Assembly (NCBI GenBank): GCA_029856295.1
Contig: JAHQWS010000014.1
Location: 1 to 10,933 of the forward strand
Reading direction: 5' to 3'
From: Promethearchaeia archaeon
GTDB lineage: Archaea > Asgardarchaeota > Lokiarchaeia > Sigyniarchaeales > SOKP01
DNA: 10,933 nt
This document shows, in pieces, positions 1-6,402 of this stretch (the stretch's first letter is position 1; the number at the start of each line of letters is the position of its first letter). The notes under the pieces are model-generated. The model ran no database searches. It was not told the origin of the DNA and saw nothing but the letters and a program-made list of their open reading frames with translations. The position numbers and the translations under genes are program-made.

Positions 1-88
1 TCTATATATAGATTTAGGCAAAGAAAAATTTAAATTAAAAATTAACTTTTGATTATTGTTTCCCTTATACACAATATAACAATAAAAT

Positions 89-102
89 CAAAATCTTATA
101 GT
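89..102 (+). promoter_or_regulatory. Putative BRE/TATA promoter of the tRNA-Leu gene
   Basis: An A-rich BRE-like stretch (89-94) is followed by a TATA-like CTTATAGT at 95-102. Transcription about 27 nt downstream of the box centre would start near 126, some 10 nt before the mature tRNA 5' end. A second AT-rich stretch (117-125) is too close to the tRNA to act as its TATA box. The call rests on position and composition only. Confidence 0.35.
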
Positions 103-150
103 TAGAATTGATTTTGGATATAAATCAAAATTTTTGGAGGGATTACCGAG

Positions 151-180
151 GAAATCGACGGAAATTCGCGGTTTCGGGAA
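151..180 (+). other. Proposed intron 1 of tRNA-Leu (D-loop)
   Basis: The exon bases CCGA (146-149) can pair with TCGG (174-177), forming the 4-bp central helix expected of a bulge-helix-bulge motif. On the 5' strand this is followed by a 3-nt bulge (150-152) and then an inner intron helix AATCG (153-157) with CGGTT (169-173), one pair being a wobble. The opposite bulge (178-180) is present, but the outer helix beyond it is weak, so this would be a relaxed motif for the archaeal tRNA splicing endonuclease. Boundaries are uncertain by about 2 nt, and a cut one or two bases earlier on the 3' side is equally compatible with the folding. Confidence 0.55.
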
Positions 181-189
181 CATGGTCAA

Positions 190-255
190 TTTTTAATTGA
201 CTTGACGTTAATAAAGGCCATAGGTCGCTTGAAAAAAAGGGTCAAGACCGATTAT
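190..255 (+). other. Proposed intron 2 of tRNA-Leu (D-loop)
   Basis: Exon bases GGTC (184-187) pair with intron bases GACC (246-249), giving a 4-bp central helix with 3-nt bulges at 188-190 and 250-252, as in a bulge-helix-bulge splice motif. The insert contains a strong hairpin at 185-191/195-201 and another at 223-232/242-249 that would compete with this pairing, so the precursor may refold between splicing steps. The 3' boundary is inferred from the need to leave a normal D-loop before GGT (257-259). It could lie anywhere from about 251 to 256. Confidence 0.45.
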
Positions 256-316
256 AGGTGCTGGACTTAAGATCCAGTGGCAAAGGCCTTCGAGGGTTCA
301 AATCCCTCTCCCTCCA

Positions 317-328
317 TTTTTGTATTTT
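317..328 (+). terminator. Oligo-T terminator of the tRNA gene
   Basis: Five Ts follow the discriminator directly (317-321), with a second run of four Ts at 325-328. Oligo-T tracts are the usual intrinsic termination signal of archaeal RNA polymerase, and no hairpin is needed. Confidence 0.5.
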
Positions 329-401
329 CCCATCAACGTTATAGTTTTTCTTTATAATTTTTATTCACGTAAAATGTGCAACTATTTTTATAAATTATTC
401 A

Positions 402-416
402 CGAAATTTTATAATT
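402..416 (+). promoter_or_regulatory. BRE/TATA promoter for the HTH/zinc-ribbon gene
   Basis: A BRE-like CGAAA (402-406) directly precedes a TATA-like TTTATAATT (408-416). The box centre is about 28 nt before the ATG at 440, so the transcript should begin at or within a base or two of the start codon. There is no Shine-Dalgarno sequence, which fits a leaderless mRNA. Confidence 0.5.
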
Positions 417-439
417 ATTAAAAAACTTTTACATTAAAA

Positions 440-751
440 ATGGAAGATTCAAACATATGGCTAACAAGACGCCAGAAAATAATAAAACTTCTTAAAGAGT
501 ATAGTTTTAGTATAGATTTAAAAAGTATAATGAGAGAGTTGGAATATTCAAGTAAAAGAATGTTGATTAATGATATTATGAGTATTACTAAAACTTTAAA
601 TAATGAAGGTTTACAATTAGTTATTTCACCTCCTTCATGTAAAGCATGTGGTTATGTTTTTAAACATAAGAAAACATTATTAAAAATTCCTTCTAAATGC
701 CCGAAATGCCGTGAACAAAGAATTGAATGGCCATCTATTAGAGTTAAATAA
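440..751 (+). CDS. Small HTH plus zinc-ribbon transcriptional regulator (COG3357-like)
   Basis: This 103-residue protein has an N-terminal helix-turn-helix-like region (about residues 8-60: RRQKIIKLLKE, then a helical segment with Leu/Ile spacing typical of winged helices). A C-terminal zinc ribbon follows, with CxxC at 67/70 and CPKC at 87/90. This two-part layout and length match the archaeal family of predicted HTH/Zn-ribbon regulators known as COG3357. The protein would act in the cytoplasm as a DNA-binding regulator; its targets are unknown. The ATG lies about 28 nt after a TATA box, supporting both this start and a leaderless transcript. It stands alone between the tRNA and the transglutaminase-like gene, with 143 bp to the latter, so no operon partner can be named. 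The family call rests on recognised layout, not a search. Confidence 0.75.
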   Translation: MEDSNIWLTRRQKIIKLLKEYSFSIDLKSIMRELEYSSKRMLINDIMSITKTLNNEGLQLVISPPSCKACGYVFKHKKTLLKIPSKCPKCREQRIEWPSIRVK

Positions 752-894
752 TTTCGCAAGACTGAATAAAAAGGACGATCTAATCATTATTAAGATAATT
801 ATTTATCTTTTTATTAGATAAAATAATTTATATTTTTACAATCATATTTTAACAAATTATCGAATTTTCATTATAAAAATAGGTAGAAAAAACA

Positions 895-2154
895 ATGAAT
901 ATAATAGAGATAGTTGGAATTGACGATAAGAAAGCAAAGTTATTAAAAAAAGAAGGAATTTCCACTACTGAGGATCTCTTACCACTTACGCCTTATGGAA
1001 TTAAAAAAATCGCGAAAAACACCGGAATCCCAGCTAAAGAAATAGATATATGGCAAGAACACGCTGATTTGATGAGAATAGAAGGCGTAAGTCCCGAATA
1101 TGCATATGCTCTAAATGAGGTAGGTGTTGACTCTGTAAAAGAGTTGGCTCAAAGAAATCCAAAAAACACTTTAGATCGAATAAAAAAATTGGAAAAAGCA
1201 AAGCGAGACATTATCGGAAAAATTCCAACTCAGCCAAACATCAATAAATGGATTGATCAAGCTAAAAAAATGGAAGGAAAAGAAACAATGCCTAAAAAGA
1301 AAACACCTAAAAAACAGCCAGCTAAGAAAAAACCACCAAAGAAGAAGCCATCAAAAGAGCCTGAAGGGGATTATGGCCCGGAATATTGGAATGATAAATA
1401 TCCAAAAGCGCCTATTATATATACGGGGAGGGCTTTAAGAGGAAAGGATTATTATAAACAGATTGATGCAGATGTTAAGTCATTCATTAAAAATAATGAT
1501 GCAATTCTTTATCATGTAATTGATCAAGCACAATTAAAAAAGGGAACATTTAATGAGACTGCATTAACCATACAAGATTTTGTAAATGGTTTTTTTAAAT
1601 ATAAATTTGATGAAGAAACCTCAGACTGCCCTGAATTTTGGCAGTTCCCTTTTGAATCAATTCAATCTGGGATTGGAGATTGCGAGGACGGAGCGATTCT
1701 AATCGCCAGCTTATTAATCAATGCAGGGATTCCATCTTGGAGAGTAAAGGTCGCAGGAGGGGGAGTTTTGCCTGATCCAGTCTTCGCACCATCAGATACA
1801 GAATTGGGGGGGCATGCCTGGTGTATTTATTTAGCGGACAGGACAGATTCTGAACGTGGATTAGAATGGGTAATCCTAGACTGGTGTTATGCTCCAGACC
1901 CAGATGTGCCAATTGAGGAAAAACCGTTAGCGAAAGATGGAGGTCAACAAGATGGGTATAAGGAAACATGGTTTACATTTAACGATGAGTACAGTTGGGC
2001 TATAGATTTAACTCAAATACCAACAGGAAGAATAAGTAATAATAGGACAACAAAGAAAGATGAAGTTTTAATAAAAATGGAAGATCTCATGAGAAACTTT
2101 GCAAAGGAGCAAATGGCAAAAGTATTCGAAAAATATGGGATTAAAATAGAATAA
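895..2154 (+). CDS. DUF4332-type helix-hairpin-helix / transglutaminase-like fusion protein
   Basis: This 419-aa protein has three parts. Residues 1-125 hold two helix-hairpin-helix-like repeats (VGIDDKKAKLLKKEGI, and then IEGVSPEYAYALNEVGVDS with VKELAQRNP), which closely resemble the DUF4332 family, a likely nucleic-acid-binding module. Residues 133-154 are almost entirely Lys and Pro with a few Ala/Thr/Ser/Gln, like a linker-histone tail. Residues 160-419 carry a transglutaminase-like cysteine fold with GDCEDGA (Cys263), GGHAW (His307) and VILDW (Asp329) in the order of the Cys-His-Asp triad, so peptidase or transfer activity is plausible. No signal peptide or membrane segment is seen, so it is probably intracellular. 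The ATG has only a weak purine-rich stretch (881-890) upstream. The substrate is unknown; the fold is used for peptide cleavage as well as cross-linking. An oligo-T tract follows the stop. Confidence 0.75.
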   Translation: MNIIEIVGIDDKKAKLLKKEGISTTEDLLPLTPYGIKKIAKNTGIPAKEIDIWQEHADLMRIEGVSPEYAYALNEVGVDSVKELAQRNPKNTLDRIKKLEKAKRDIIGKIPTQPNINKWIDQAKKMEGKETMPKKKTPKKQPAKKKPPKKKPSKEPEGDYGPEYWNDKYPKAPIIYTGRALRGKDYYKQIDADVKSFIKNNDAILYHVIDQAQLKKGTFNETALTIQDFVNGFFKYKFDEETSDCPEFWQFPFESIQSGIGDCEDGAILIASLLINAGIPSWRVKVAGGGVLPDPVFAPSDTELGGHAWCIYLADRTDSERGLEWVILDWCYAPDPDVPIEEKPLAKDGGQQDGYKETWFTFNDEYSWAIDLTQIPTGRISNNRTTKKDEVLIKMEDLMRNFAKEQMAKVFEKYGIKIE

Positions 2155-2167
2155 AATTATTTCCAAA

Positions 2168-2186
2168 TTTTTTTTTATTTTTTTTT
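2168..2186 (+). terminator. Long oligo-T terminator after the transglutaminase-like gene
   Basis: Nine Ts, one A and nine more Ts lie 14-32 bp after the stop codon. This is the strongest T tract following a forward gene in the window and fits archaeal intrinsic termination, separating this gene from the longin-like gene. The remaining spacer to 2357 shows no further gene. Confidence 0.6.
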
Positions 2187-2310
2187 AGGCACATTTGTAA
2201 GAGCGAGTGAAAGCATCATAATTAAAACATTTCTTTACTTTTTATCTAATAATTTGAATATTTATTGAAAATTTACTAAATGTAAGAATTGAAAACATTA
2301 CTTCGAGTCA

Positions 2311-2326
2311 ATCGTAAATTATAAAT
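2311..2326 (+). promoter_or_regulatory. Putative promoter of the longin-like gene
   Basis: A BRE-like CGTAAA (2313-2318) runs into ATTATAAATA (2317-2326). Initiation about 26 nt downstream falls near 2348, giving a leader of roughly 10 nt before the ATG at 2358. Position and composition are the only support. Confidence 0.4.
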
Positions 2327-2357
2327 AAGATTACAATTATCAAAGTCATGACAACAG

Positions 2358-3065
2358 ATGGGTGAAAACGAAATTTCAGAATATTTCTCTCTGGCAATGT
2401 CTCTGGAATATTTAATAATTACGCATAGGGACAGTCAAGGAATCATATACCTTAAATCAGCATACAATGTTGGGTTAGATCCTCAATTCATTGAACTTTT
2501 TCGTACTGCAATAAATGAGGGAGTAATTGATTTTCCTGAAGTAGAGGGAGAATTTGAACATGCCACTTTTGAGGGAAAATATATTCTTACTCTAGCAGGA
2601 AAAAAGATATGGATTACGATTTTTATTAATCAAAAATCTAGTCGGCACACACGAGAAGCTTTAAATTTGTTTTCAAAAGATTTTGAAAATCATTTCGGGG
2701 GCCGGATAAAGAACTTATATAACTTATTTAAAGGGGATATCTCAATTTTTCAGCAGGAATCGATAACTAAAAAAACCGTCGAAGATATTATAGAAGATAC
2801 ATTTCATCTCAGCTTGAAATTACCTTATAAATTAGGGCCTACAAAAGGTAAGAAAATTATTGAAGAATCTAAAAAAATGCTCAATTTAGCTAAACACATT
2901 TCACGAAAGGCAAAGAAGATTATAAACCTTGAGGATTTACTTCATGATGCTAAAGAAAAACTAAATTTTAATACTGATGAGATTATCTATTTGATAAATG
3001 ATTTAATTGAAAATGAATTTCTTATACCCATATTTCCAGAAAAAATGGAAGAATTATTTTCTTGA
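2358..3065 (+). CDS. Longin/roadblock-like domain protein with possible C-terminal winged helix
   Basis: This 235-aa protein was not identified by motif. Its predicted strand/helix order suggests a longin- or roadblock-like fold: strand 18-22 (YLIIT), strand 28-32, helix 41-54, strands about 67-89 (including KYILTLAGKKIWITIFI) and a long helix 96-126. Such folds in Asgard archaea often accompany small GTPases, but no GTPase is encoded here. Residues about 186-225 look like a helical winged-helix element with a two-helix pattern ending in LIENEFLIPIF. There is no signal peptide or membrane segment. The ATG at 2358 follows a TATA box by about 36 nt. Another ATG at 2348 is in a different frame and stops after five codons, across this start. 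The next gene begins 55 bp downstream in the same direction, so cotranscription is possible. A hypothetical protein of another fold remains possible. Confidence 0.45.
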   Translation: MGENEISEYFSLAMSLEYLIITHRDSQGIIYLKSAYNVGLDPQFIELFRTAINEGVIDFPEVEGEFEHATFEGKYILTLAGKKIWITIFINQKSSRHTREALNLFSKDFENHFGGRIKNLYNLFKGDISIFQQESITKKTVEDIIEDTFHLSLKLPYKLGPTKGKKIIEESKKMLNLAKHISRKAKKIINLEDLLHDAKEKLNFNTDEIIYLINDLIENEFLIPIFPEKMEELFS

Positions 3066-3120
3066 ATTAAGTAGCCTCTCTCATTAAAACCAATTGAATA
3101 ACTATAACTTCTAATAATTT

Positions 3121-4602
3121 ATGAGAAAAATAGACACCCCGAATAAAATGATTTTTTATCCTCATCGTTGTACTTTTTTTATAGATACTAACAATTTAGT
3201 CAAAACCTTTATGGTTAGTACGATTTTAGAAAAATTTGATGATGATGCGATAAGTAGATTAAATGAAGTAATTAAGGGAATAAAATTTTACGTTGGAGGA
3301 AAACAATGGCACTTTAATCAAAAAGGATATCTAAAAACATCTACTTACGAATATAATTTTAATGATGGAACTGTATTAGTATATCTTTCAAAAATTTTTA
3401 ATTTGGGTTATGAGAGATGGAGAAGATTGCCTTATGGTTCGTTGAAAAGATTTATTTGGGAGTCTTTTTGCTATGAATTCATAATGATGTTGTCCCATAT
3501 AACAAAATTAGACGTATCTTTAGCTGGAAGAGCAAAAGATTATTATCTAAATAAACACGATGAACTCACGCTAAGCTTCTTAAAAGACATATTCAATTAT
3601 GAGAGAGAGAATTTGCCTCGTATTAACTATATCAAAATTATTAATACCATTTGGAGTGAATCCTTACCAGAGAGTTTAGGATTTTTAAATGTATTTTATG
3701 CAAGGAAGCTTAGTAAATTAAAGACAAAACTGAATTTTGTCCCAAATTATATGAAAATAAGAACTTTTAATGAACTTAGAAAATTAAAATTGAAGCACAA
3801 ATATGAATATAATCTTTCAGAGCTCATTAATTATTGTATTCATAGCGAACATTTTGAAAAGCTTTTTATGAATAACTCTCACTCATACCAAAAACTCCAA
3901 AAAGAATTTTATAGCAAGGCTAAGAGAATAATCTTAAAGTTTTTTAAGCAATATAATATAACTCATGAGCTATATAAATATTTGGATTCAGCCAATCGCA
4001 TTCATTATTTCTTAACTCATAATACATTTGAGAGAGTAAAAAGTGTTTGTTTACAGAAGTGTATCCAAAAAATCAAGAATAAACTTCTCGAAGAATATGA
4101 AATGTTCAGGATTTTTTATTCAAAATGTCCAATTTGCAAACAAAATCATTCTAATCATCAAATTTGTGAAGATATTTTCTTTTCATCTAAATATAGCTTT
4201 TTTAAAGAGATTTTACTTGAAAAAATGAAGGATGATTCATTCGAGAGCTTAAATACCGAGGACTACTTTTTTGGAGTACCATGTGAGCCTTGTTTTCAAC
4301 TTATTCACAATATTCAAGGAAAGTTTTCTGAATTGAATCAGTTACAAAAATTTATTGTAAAATATGGGATCTGCCCTGTGTGTGGAGCAAATAACCATAG
4401 AGATTACCTCATTTCTTTTTATAATAATGATAATAAAAGAGTGATACGAGAATATTTGGTTAATAACATGTATTTATCGGAAAAACTAGAAAAATTTAAA
4501 ATTAATATCGGAATTCCCTGTTGTAATTGTTTTGAGCAATTTTTTGATGAGGATCCAAGTATAGCGGTACTTGATGTTTCAGATCTACTAAGTGAAATAT
4601 AA
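3121..4602 (+). CDS. Uncharacterised protein with duplicated Cys/His (zinc-binding-like) C-terminal modules
   Basis: I do not recognise this 493-aa family. The first 330 residues are Lys/Tyr/Phe/Leu-rich and mostly helical by composition, with no catalytic motif that I can name. The C-terminus holds two copies of one module. Copy 1 has CPIC (336-339), NHSNH (342-346), C349 and then PCEPCF (387-392). Copy 2 has CPVC (418-421), NNH (424-426) and then PCCNCF (466-471). The distance from first Cys pair to second is 52 and 49 residues, so each copy could bind a metal through two knuckles, as zinc ribbons do. There is no signal peptide. The ATG at 3121 has no Shine-Dalgarno sequence; a second in-frame Met at residue 10 is an alternative. 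It lies 55 bp after the longin-like gene and ends 5 bp before the stop of the convergent sugar kinase gene. A nucleic-acid role is only a guess. Confidence 0.6.
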   Translation: MRKIDTPNKMIFYPHRCTFFIDTNNLVKTFMVSTILEKFDDDAISRLNEVIKGIKFYVGGKQWHFNQKGYLKTSTYEYNFNDGTVLVYLSKIFNLGYERWRRLPYGSLKRFIWESFCYEFIMMLSHITKLDVSLAGRAKDYYLNKHDELTLSFLKDIFNYERENLPRINYIKIINTIWSESLPESLGFLNVFYARKLSKLKTKLNFVPNYMKIRTFNELRKLKLKHKYEYNLSELINYCIHSEHFEKLFMNNSHSYQKLQKEFYSKAKRIILKFFKQYNITHELYKYLDSANRIHYFLTHNTFERVKSVCLQKCIQKIKNKLLEEYEMFRIFYSKCPICKQNHSNHQICEDIFFSSKYSFFKEILLEKMKDDSFESLNTEDYFFGVPCEPCFQLIHNIQGKFSELNQLQKFIVKYGICPVCGANNHRDYLISFYNNDNKRVIREYLVNNMYLSEKLEKFKINIGIPCCNCFEQFFDEDPSIAVLDVSDLLSEI

Positions 4603-4607
4603 TATCC

Positions 4608-6200
4608 CTATTCTATATGATTGTATATTGAGATTCCTTTCACAGGTCTGCATTTATGGATTAAACAAGGCTTGTTAAATTCGTTCTCATACATTTTACA
4701 TAGGATATTCTTAATTTTTTCTGAATATTCCCTTTCTACAAATATCATGGCACAACCCCCCATACCTGCTCCAGAAAGCTGAGCGCCTAATACACCTTCA
4801 AGATTATGAGAAATATCTATGATAAAATCAATTTCAGGTATGCTACACCCATATCCTCCTGAAATTTGATCAATACTCATATCAGATTCTATATATGCCT
4901 TTATTTTATTATCATCCGTTTCATTATTATATCGGTTAAGTTTAGATTTTTTCTTATAATTATATTTGACAACTCTATCTCCATTATGAGAAATGTTCAT
5001 TAATTTTCCAGCTGAGATTACATCACCCTTTTTAATGAATTGATAGAACATTTTGCTTCTCTCACATTCAGAAATACCGTAAGCTATAACTTTTCTAATA
5101 TGTATTATTTGAGGTGTCACATTAAAATTATATTTTCTATTCAACTCATCCCATTTACTTCCTAATATACTAGGTAGATCATTGAATTCTACATAATCTG
5201 GGAGATCTAATAATATTTTTATTAAGTCTGACGAATATATATTTAAATTTTCAGGATTGATATCTCCTAAGTATATTAATTTCGAAGAAAATTGAGGAAA
5301 TTTCTTTTTTATTAGGTAAAAACCTATATCATATGCTAATATTCTTTCATTGAAAATATCCTTCTTGGCTCCAGATTTATCGGCAATAACTTGAGAGTTA
5401 AAAATTAATAGTTCGCAGTTCTTGGGAAATGCTATCCAATCAAGAATCTCAATGGGAAATAATCTTGAATGAGCAATTCGGTTTTTTTTTGCCAATATGA
5501 TCGCAACTTGATCAGCGGATCCACCGCGAGTTCCTACAAACCATTCTGCTTCAGCACACCGATTTATCATTTCTTCTTCTTTAATTTTTAACTTATTTAA
5601 TGCAGAAAGAGCTTTAAATATCCCGACAGTTAAAGCTGATGAGCTACTCAACCCTGCCGCAATTAGGAGGTTTCCTAATACACAGATATTTGCACCATAT
5701 ATTTGATCTAAAGCATATAAATTAATAAGCCTTAAATAAGCAGCCTTAAGATAATTATCCCATTTTCCTTTAAGGGATCTATGCTTTTGGATGAATTCGG
5801 CATTGTTAATTACATCTAACCAATTAGTACAAATTTCAGAAGCTAAATTGGATAAGTCTATTTTTATCTCCGGAAAATTAACATTGTCAACATTGTGAGC
5901 TACTAATCTAAAATCCTTTCTAATAGATGCGGTAATAAAAATCTCTTTATCAATTGCAATTAAATTGACAAGCCCATTTTGATGATCCACATGTCTTCCC
6001 ATTAAATTAATCCTTCCAGGAGCTCTTATGATGATTATATCTTCATTACCGAATTTTTTTTTATGAAGGTTTAATAATTCTAATATTGATTTTTGTTTAG
6101 TCTCAAAATTGTGGTAATCAACACCATAATCTGCTTTCAAAAGCTTTTTAGATTGAAAAGAATTAGTAAACAAAGCTATCCAATCGTCCACTGAAGGCAT
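4608..6200 (-). CDS. GHMP-family sugar-1-kinase, galactokinase type, substrate uncertain
   Basis: This protein would phosphorylate the anomeric hydroxyl of a sugar with ATP in the cytoplasm. All three GHMP motifs are present: APGRINLMGRHVDH (60-73), the phosphate-binding loop GLSSSSA (183-189) and LSGAGMGGCA (475-484). The catalytic Arg (R63) and Asp (D230 in GTRGGSADQ) are kept. Galactokinases have GEHTDY after APGR; here the Glu that contacts the sugar is Arg69 and the Tyr is His73, so galactose may not be the substrate. HVDHQNG recalls the HIDHQGG pattern I associate with plant galacturonokinase, so a uronic acid is possible but unproven. At 530 aa it is longer than typical galactokinases (about 390) and nearer eukaryotic GALK2-like enzymes, with extra sequence at the N-terminus and around 300-445. 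Its ATG lies 202 bp from the divergent PAP2 gene, and no sugar pathway gene is adjacent. Confidence 0.85.
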   Translation of the reverse strand: MPSVDDWIALFTNSFQSKKLLKADYGVDYHNFETKQKSILELLNLHKKKFGNEDIIIIRAPGRINLMGRHVDHQNGLVNLIAIDKEIFITASIRKDFRLVAHNVDNVNFPEIKIDLSNLASEICTNWLDVINNAEFIQKHRSLKGKWDNYLKAAYLRLINLYALDQIYGANICVLGNLLIAAGLSSSSALTVGIFKALSALNKLKIKEEEMINRCAEAEWFVGTRGGSADQVAIILAKKNRIAHSRLFPIEILDWIAFPKNCELLIFNSQVIADKSGAKKDIFNERILAYDIGFYLIKKKFPQFSSKLIYLGDINPENLNIYSSDLIKILLDLPDYVEFNDLPSILGSKWDELNRKYNFNVTPQIIHIRKVIAYGISECERSKMFYQFIKKGDVISAGKLMNISHNGDRVVKYNYKKKSKLNRYNNETDDNKIKAYIESDMSIDQISGGYGCSIPEIDFIIDISHNLEGVLGAQLSGAGMGGCAMIFVEREYSEKIKNILCKMYENEFNKPCLIHKCRPVKGISIYNHIE

Positions 6201-6212
6201 AAAGAGAAGAAA

Positions 6213-6226
6213 CTACTTTATAGATT
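6213..6226 (-). promoter_or_regulatory. Possible TATA element of the sugar kinase gene
   Basis: Read on the reverse strand, ATCTATAAAGT (6215-6225) sits about 20 nt before the ATG that starts at 6200, slightly closer than the usual distance for a leaderless start. An alternative box, reading ATTAATATATT on that strand (6258-6268), would give a leader of about 35 nt. The choice between them is open. Confidence 0.25.
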
Positions 6227-6330
6227 TTTTGATTAGATTAAGTTTTCAAAATTTAATAAATATATTAATGGAAGGATTTTTTTTTTGATCTCTGATAATT
6301 AAATTTCCTTACATAAAGACGATTAATGTT

Positions 6331-6349
6331 CGCAAAAGATTTAAATATA
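6331..6349 (+). promoter_or_regulatory. BRE/TATA promoter of the PAP2 gene
   Basis: A BRE-like CGCAAAAGA (6331-6339) is directly followed by TTTAAATATA (6340-6349), a good archaeal TATA box. Initiation about 26 nt downstream would fall near 6370 and leave a leader of about 33 nt before the TTG at 6403. Another T-rich box at 6359-6368 is possible and would shorten the leader. Confidence 0.45.
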
Positions 6350-6402
6350 ATTTTTCTAATTTTATAATCTAAATCGGCAAATAAACATACCATCCAGCTA
6401 CC

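Larger units (their letters stand above)
136..316 (+). tRNA. tRNA-Leu (anticodon UAA), interrupted in the D-loop
   Basis: The acceptor stem pairs 136-142 (GGAGGGA) perfectly with 309-315 (TCCCTCC). The discriminator is A316 and no CCA is encoded. The T arm is 292-296/304-308, with the loop TTCAAAT. The anticodon stem is 261-265/273-277 and its loop CTTAAGA gives anticodon TAA at 268-270. A class II variable arm (278-291, with GGC/GCC pairing) fits leucine. The D stem is ACC (145-147) with GGT (257-259), but the loop between them is about 109 nt instead of about 13. Taking GAG (148-150), CATGGTCAA (181-189) and A256 restores the usual Leu D-loop pattern GAGCNUGGUCAAA, so two introns are proposed. 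Every arm is otherwise intact, so a pseudogene is unlikely. The splice points are inferred and could be off by 2-4 nt. Confidence 0.9.

Noticed and set aside
151..255. The tRNA insert as a group I intron, as found in some bacterial and plastid tRNA-Leu(UAA) genes
   Set aside because: Those introns sit in the anticodon loop and are much longer. Here the insert is in the D-loop, is about 100 nt in total, and shows bulge-helix-bulge-like pairing instead.
136..316. A tRNA pseudogene broken by an insertion
   Set aside because: All stems pair without mismatches, the anticodon and discriminator suit leucine, and the D-loop is restored by removing two segments with splice-like pairing.
1253..1438. 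Open frame inside the transglutaminase-like gene
   Set aside because: It is in another frame of a well-supported coding region and is created by the Lys-rich, A-rich linker; it has no promoter or ribosome site.
1718..1969. Reverse open frame within the transglutaminase-like domain
   Set aside because: It is antisense to the catalytic core, which has clear protein motifs, and shows no recognisable domain.
4043..4228. Forward open frame inside the Cys/His module gene
   Set aside because: It overlaps the first CPxC module in a different frame, and its sequence has no coherent domain.
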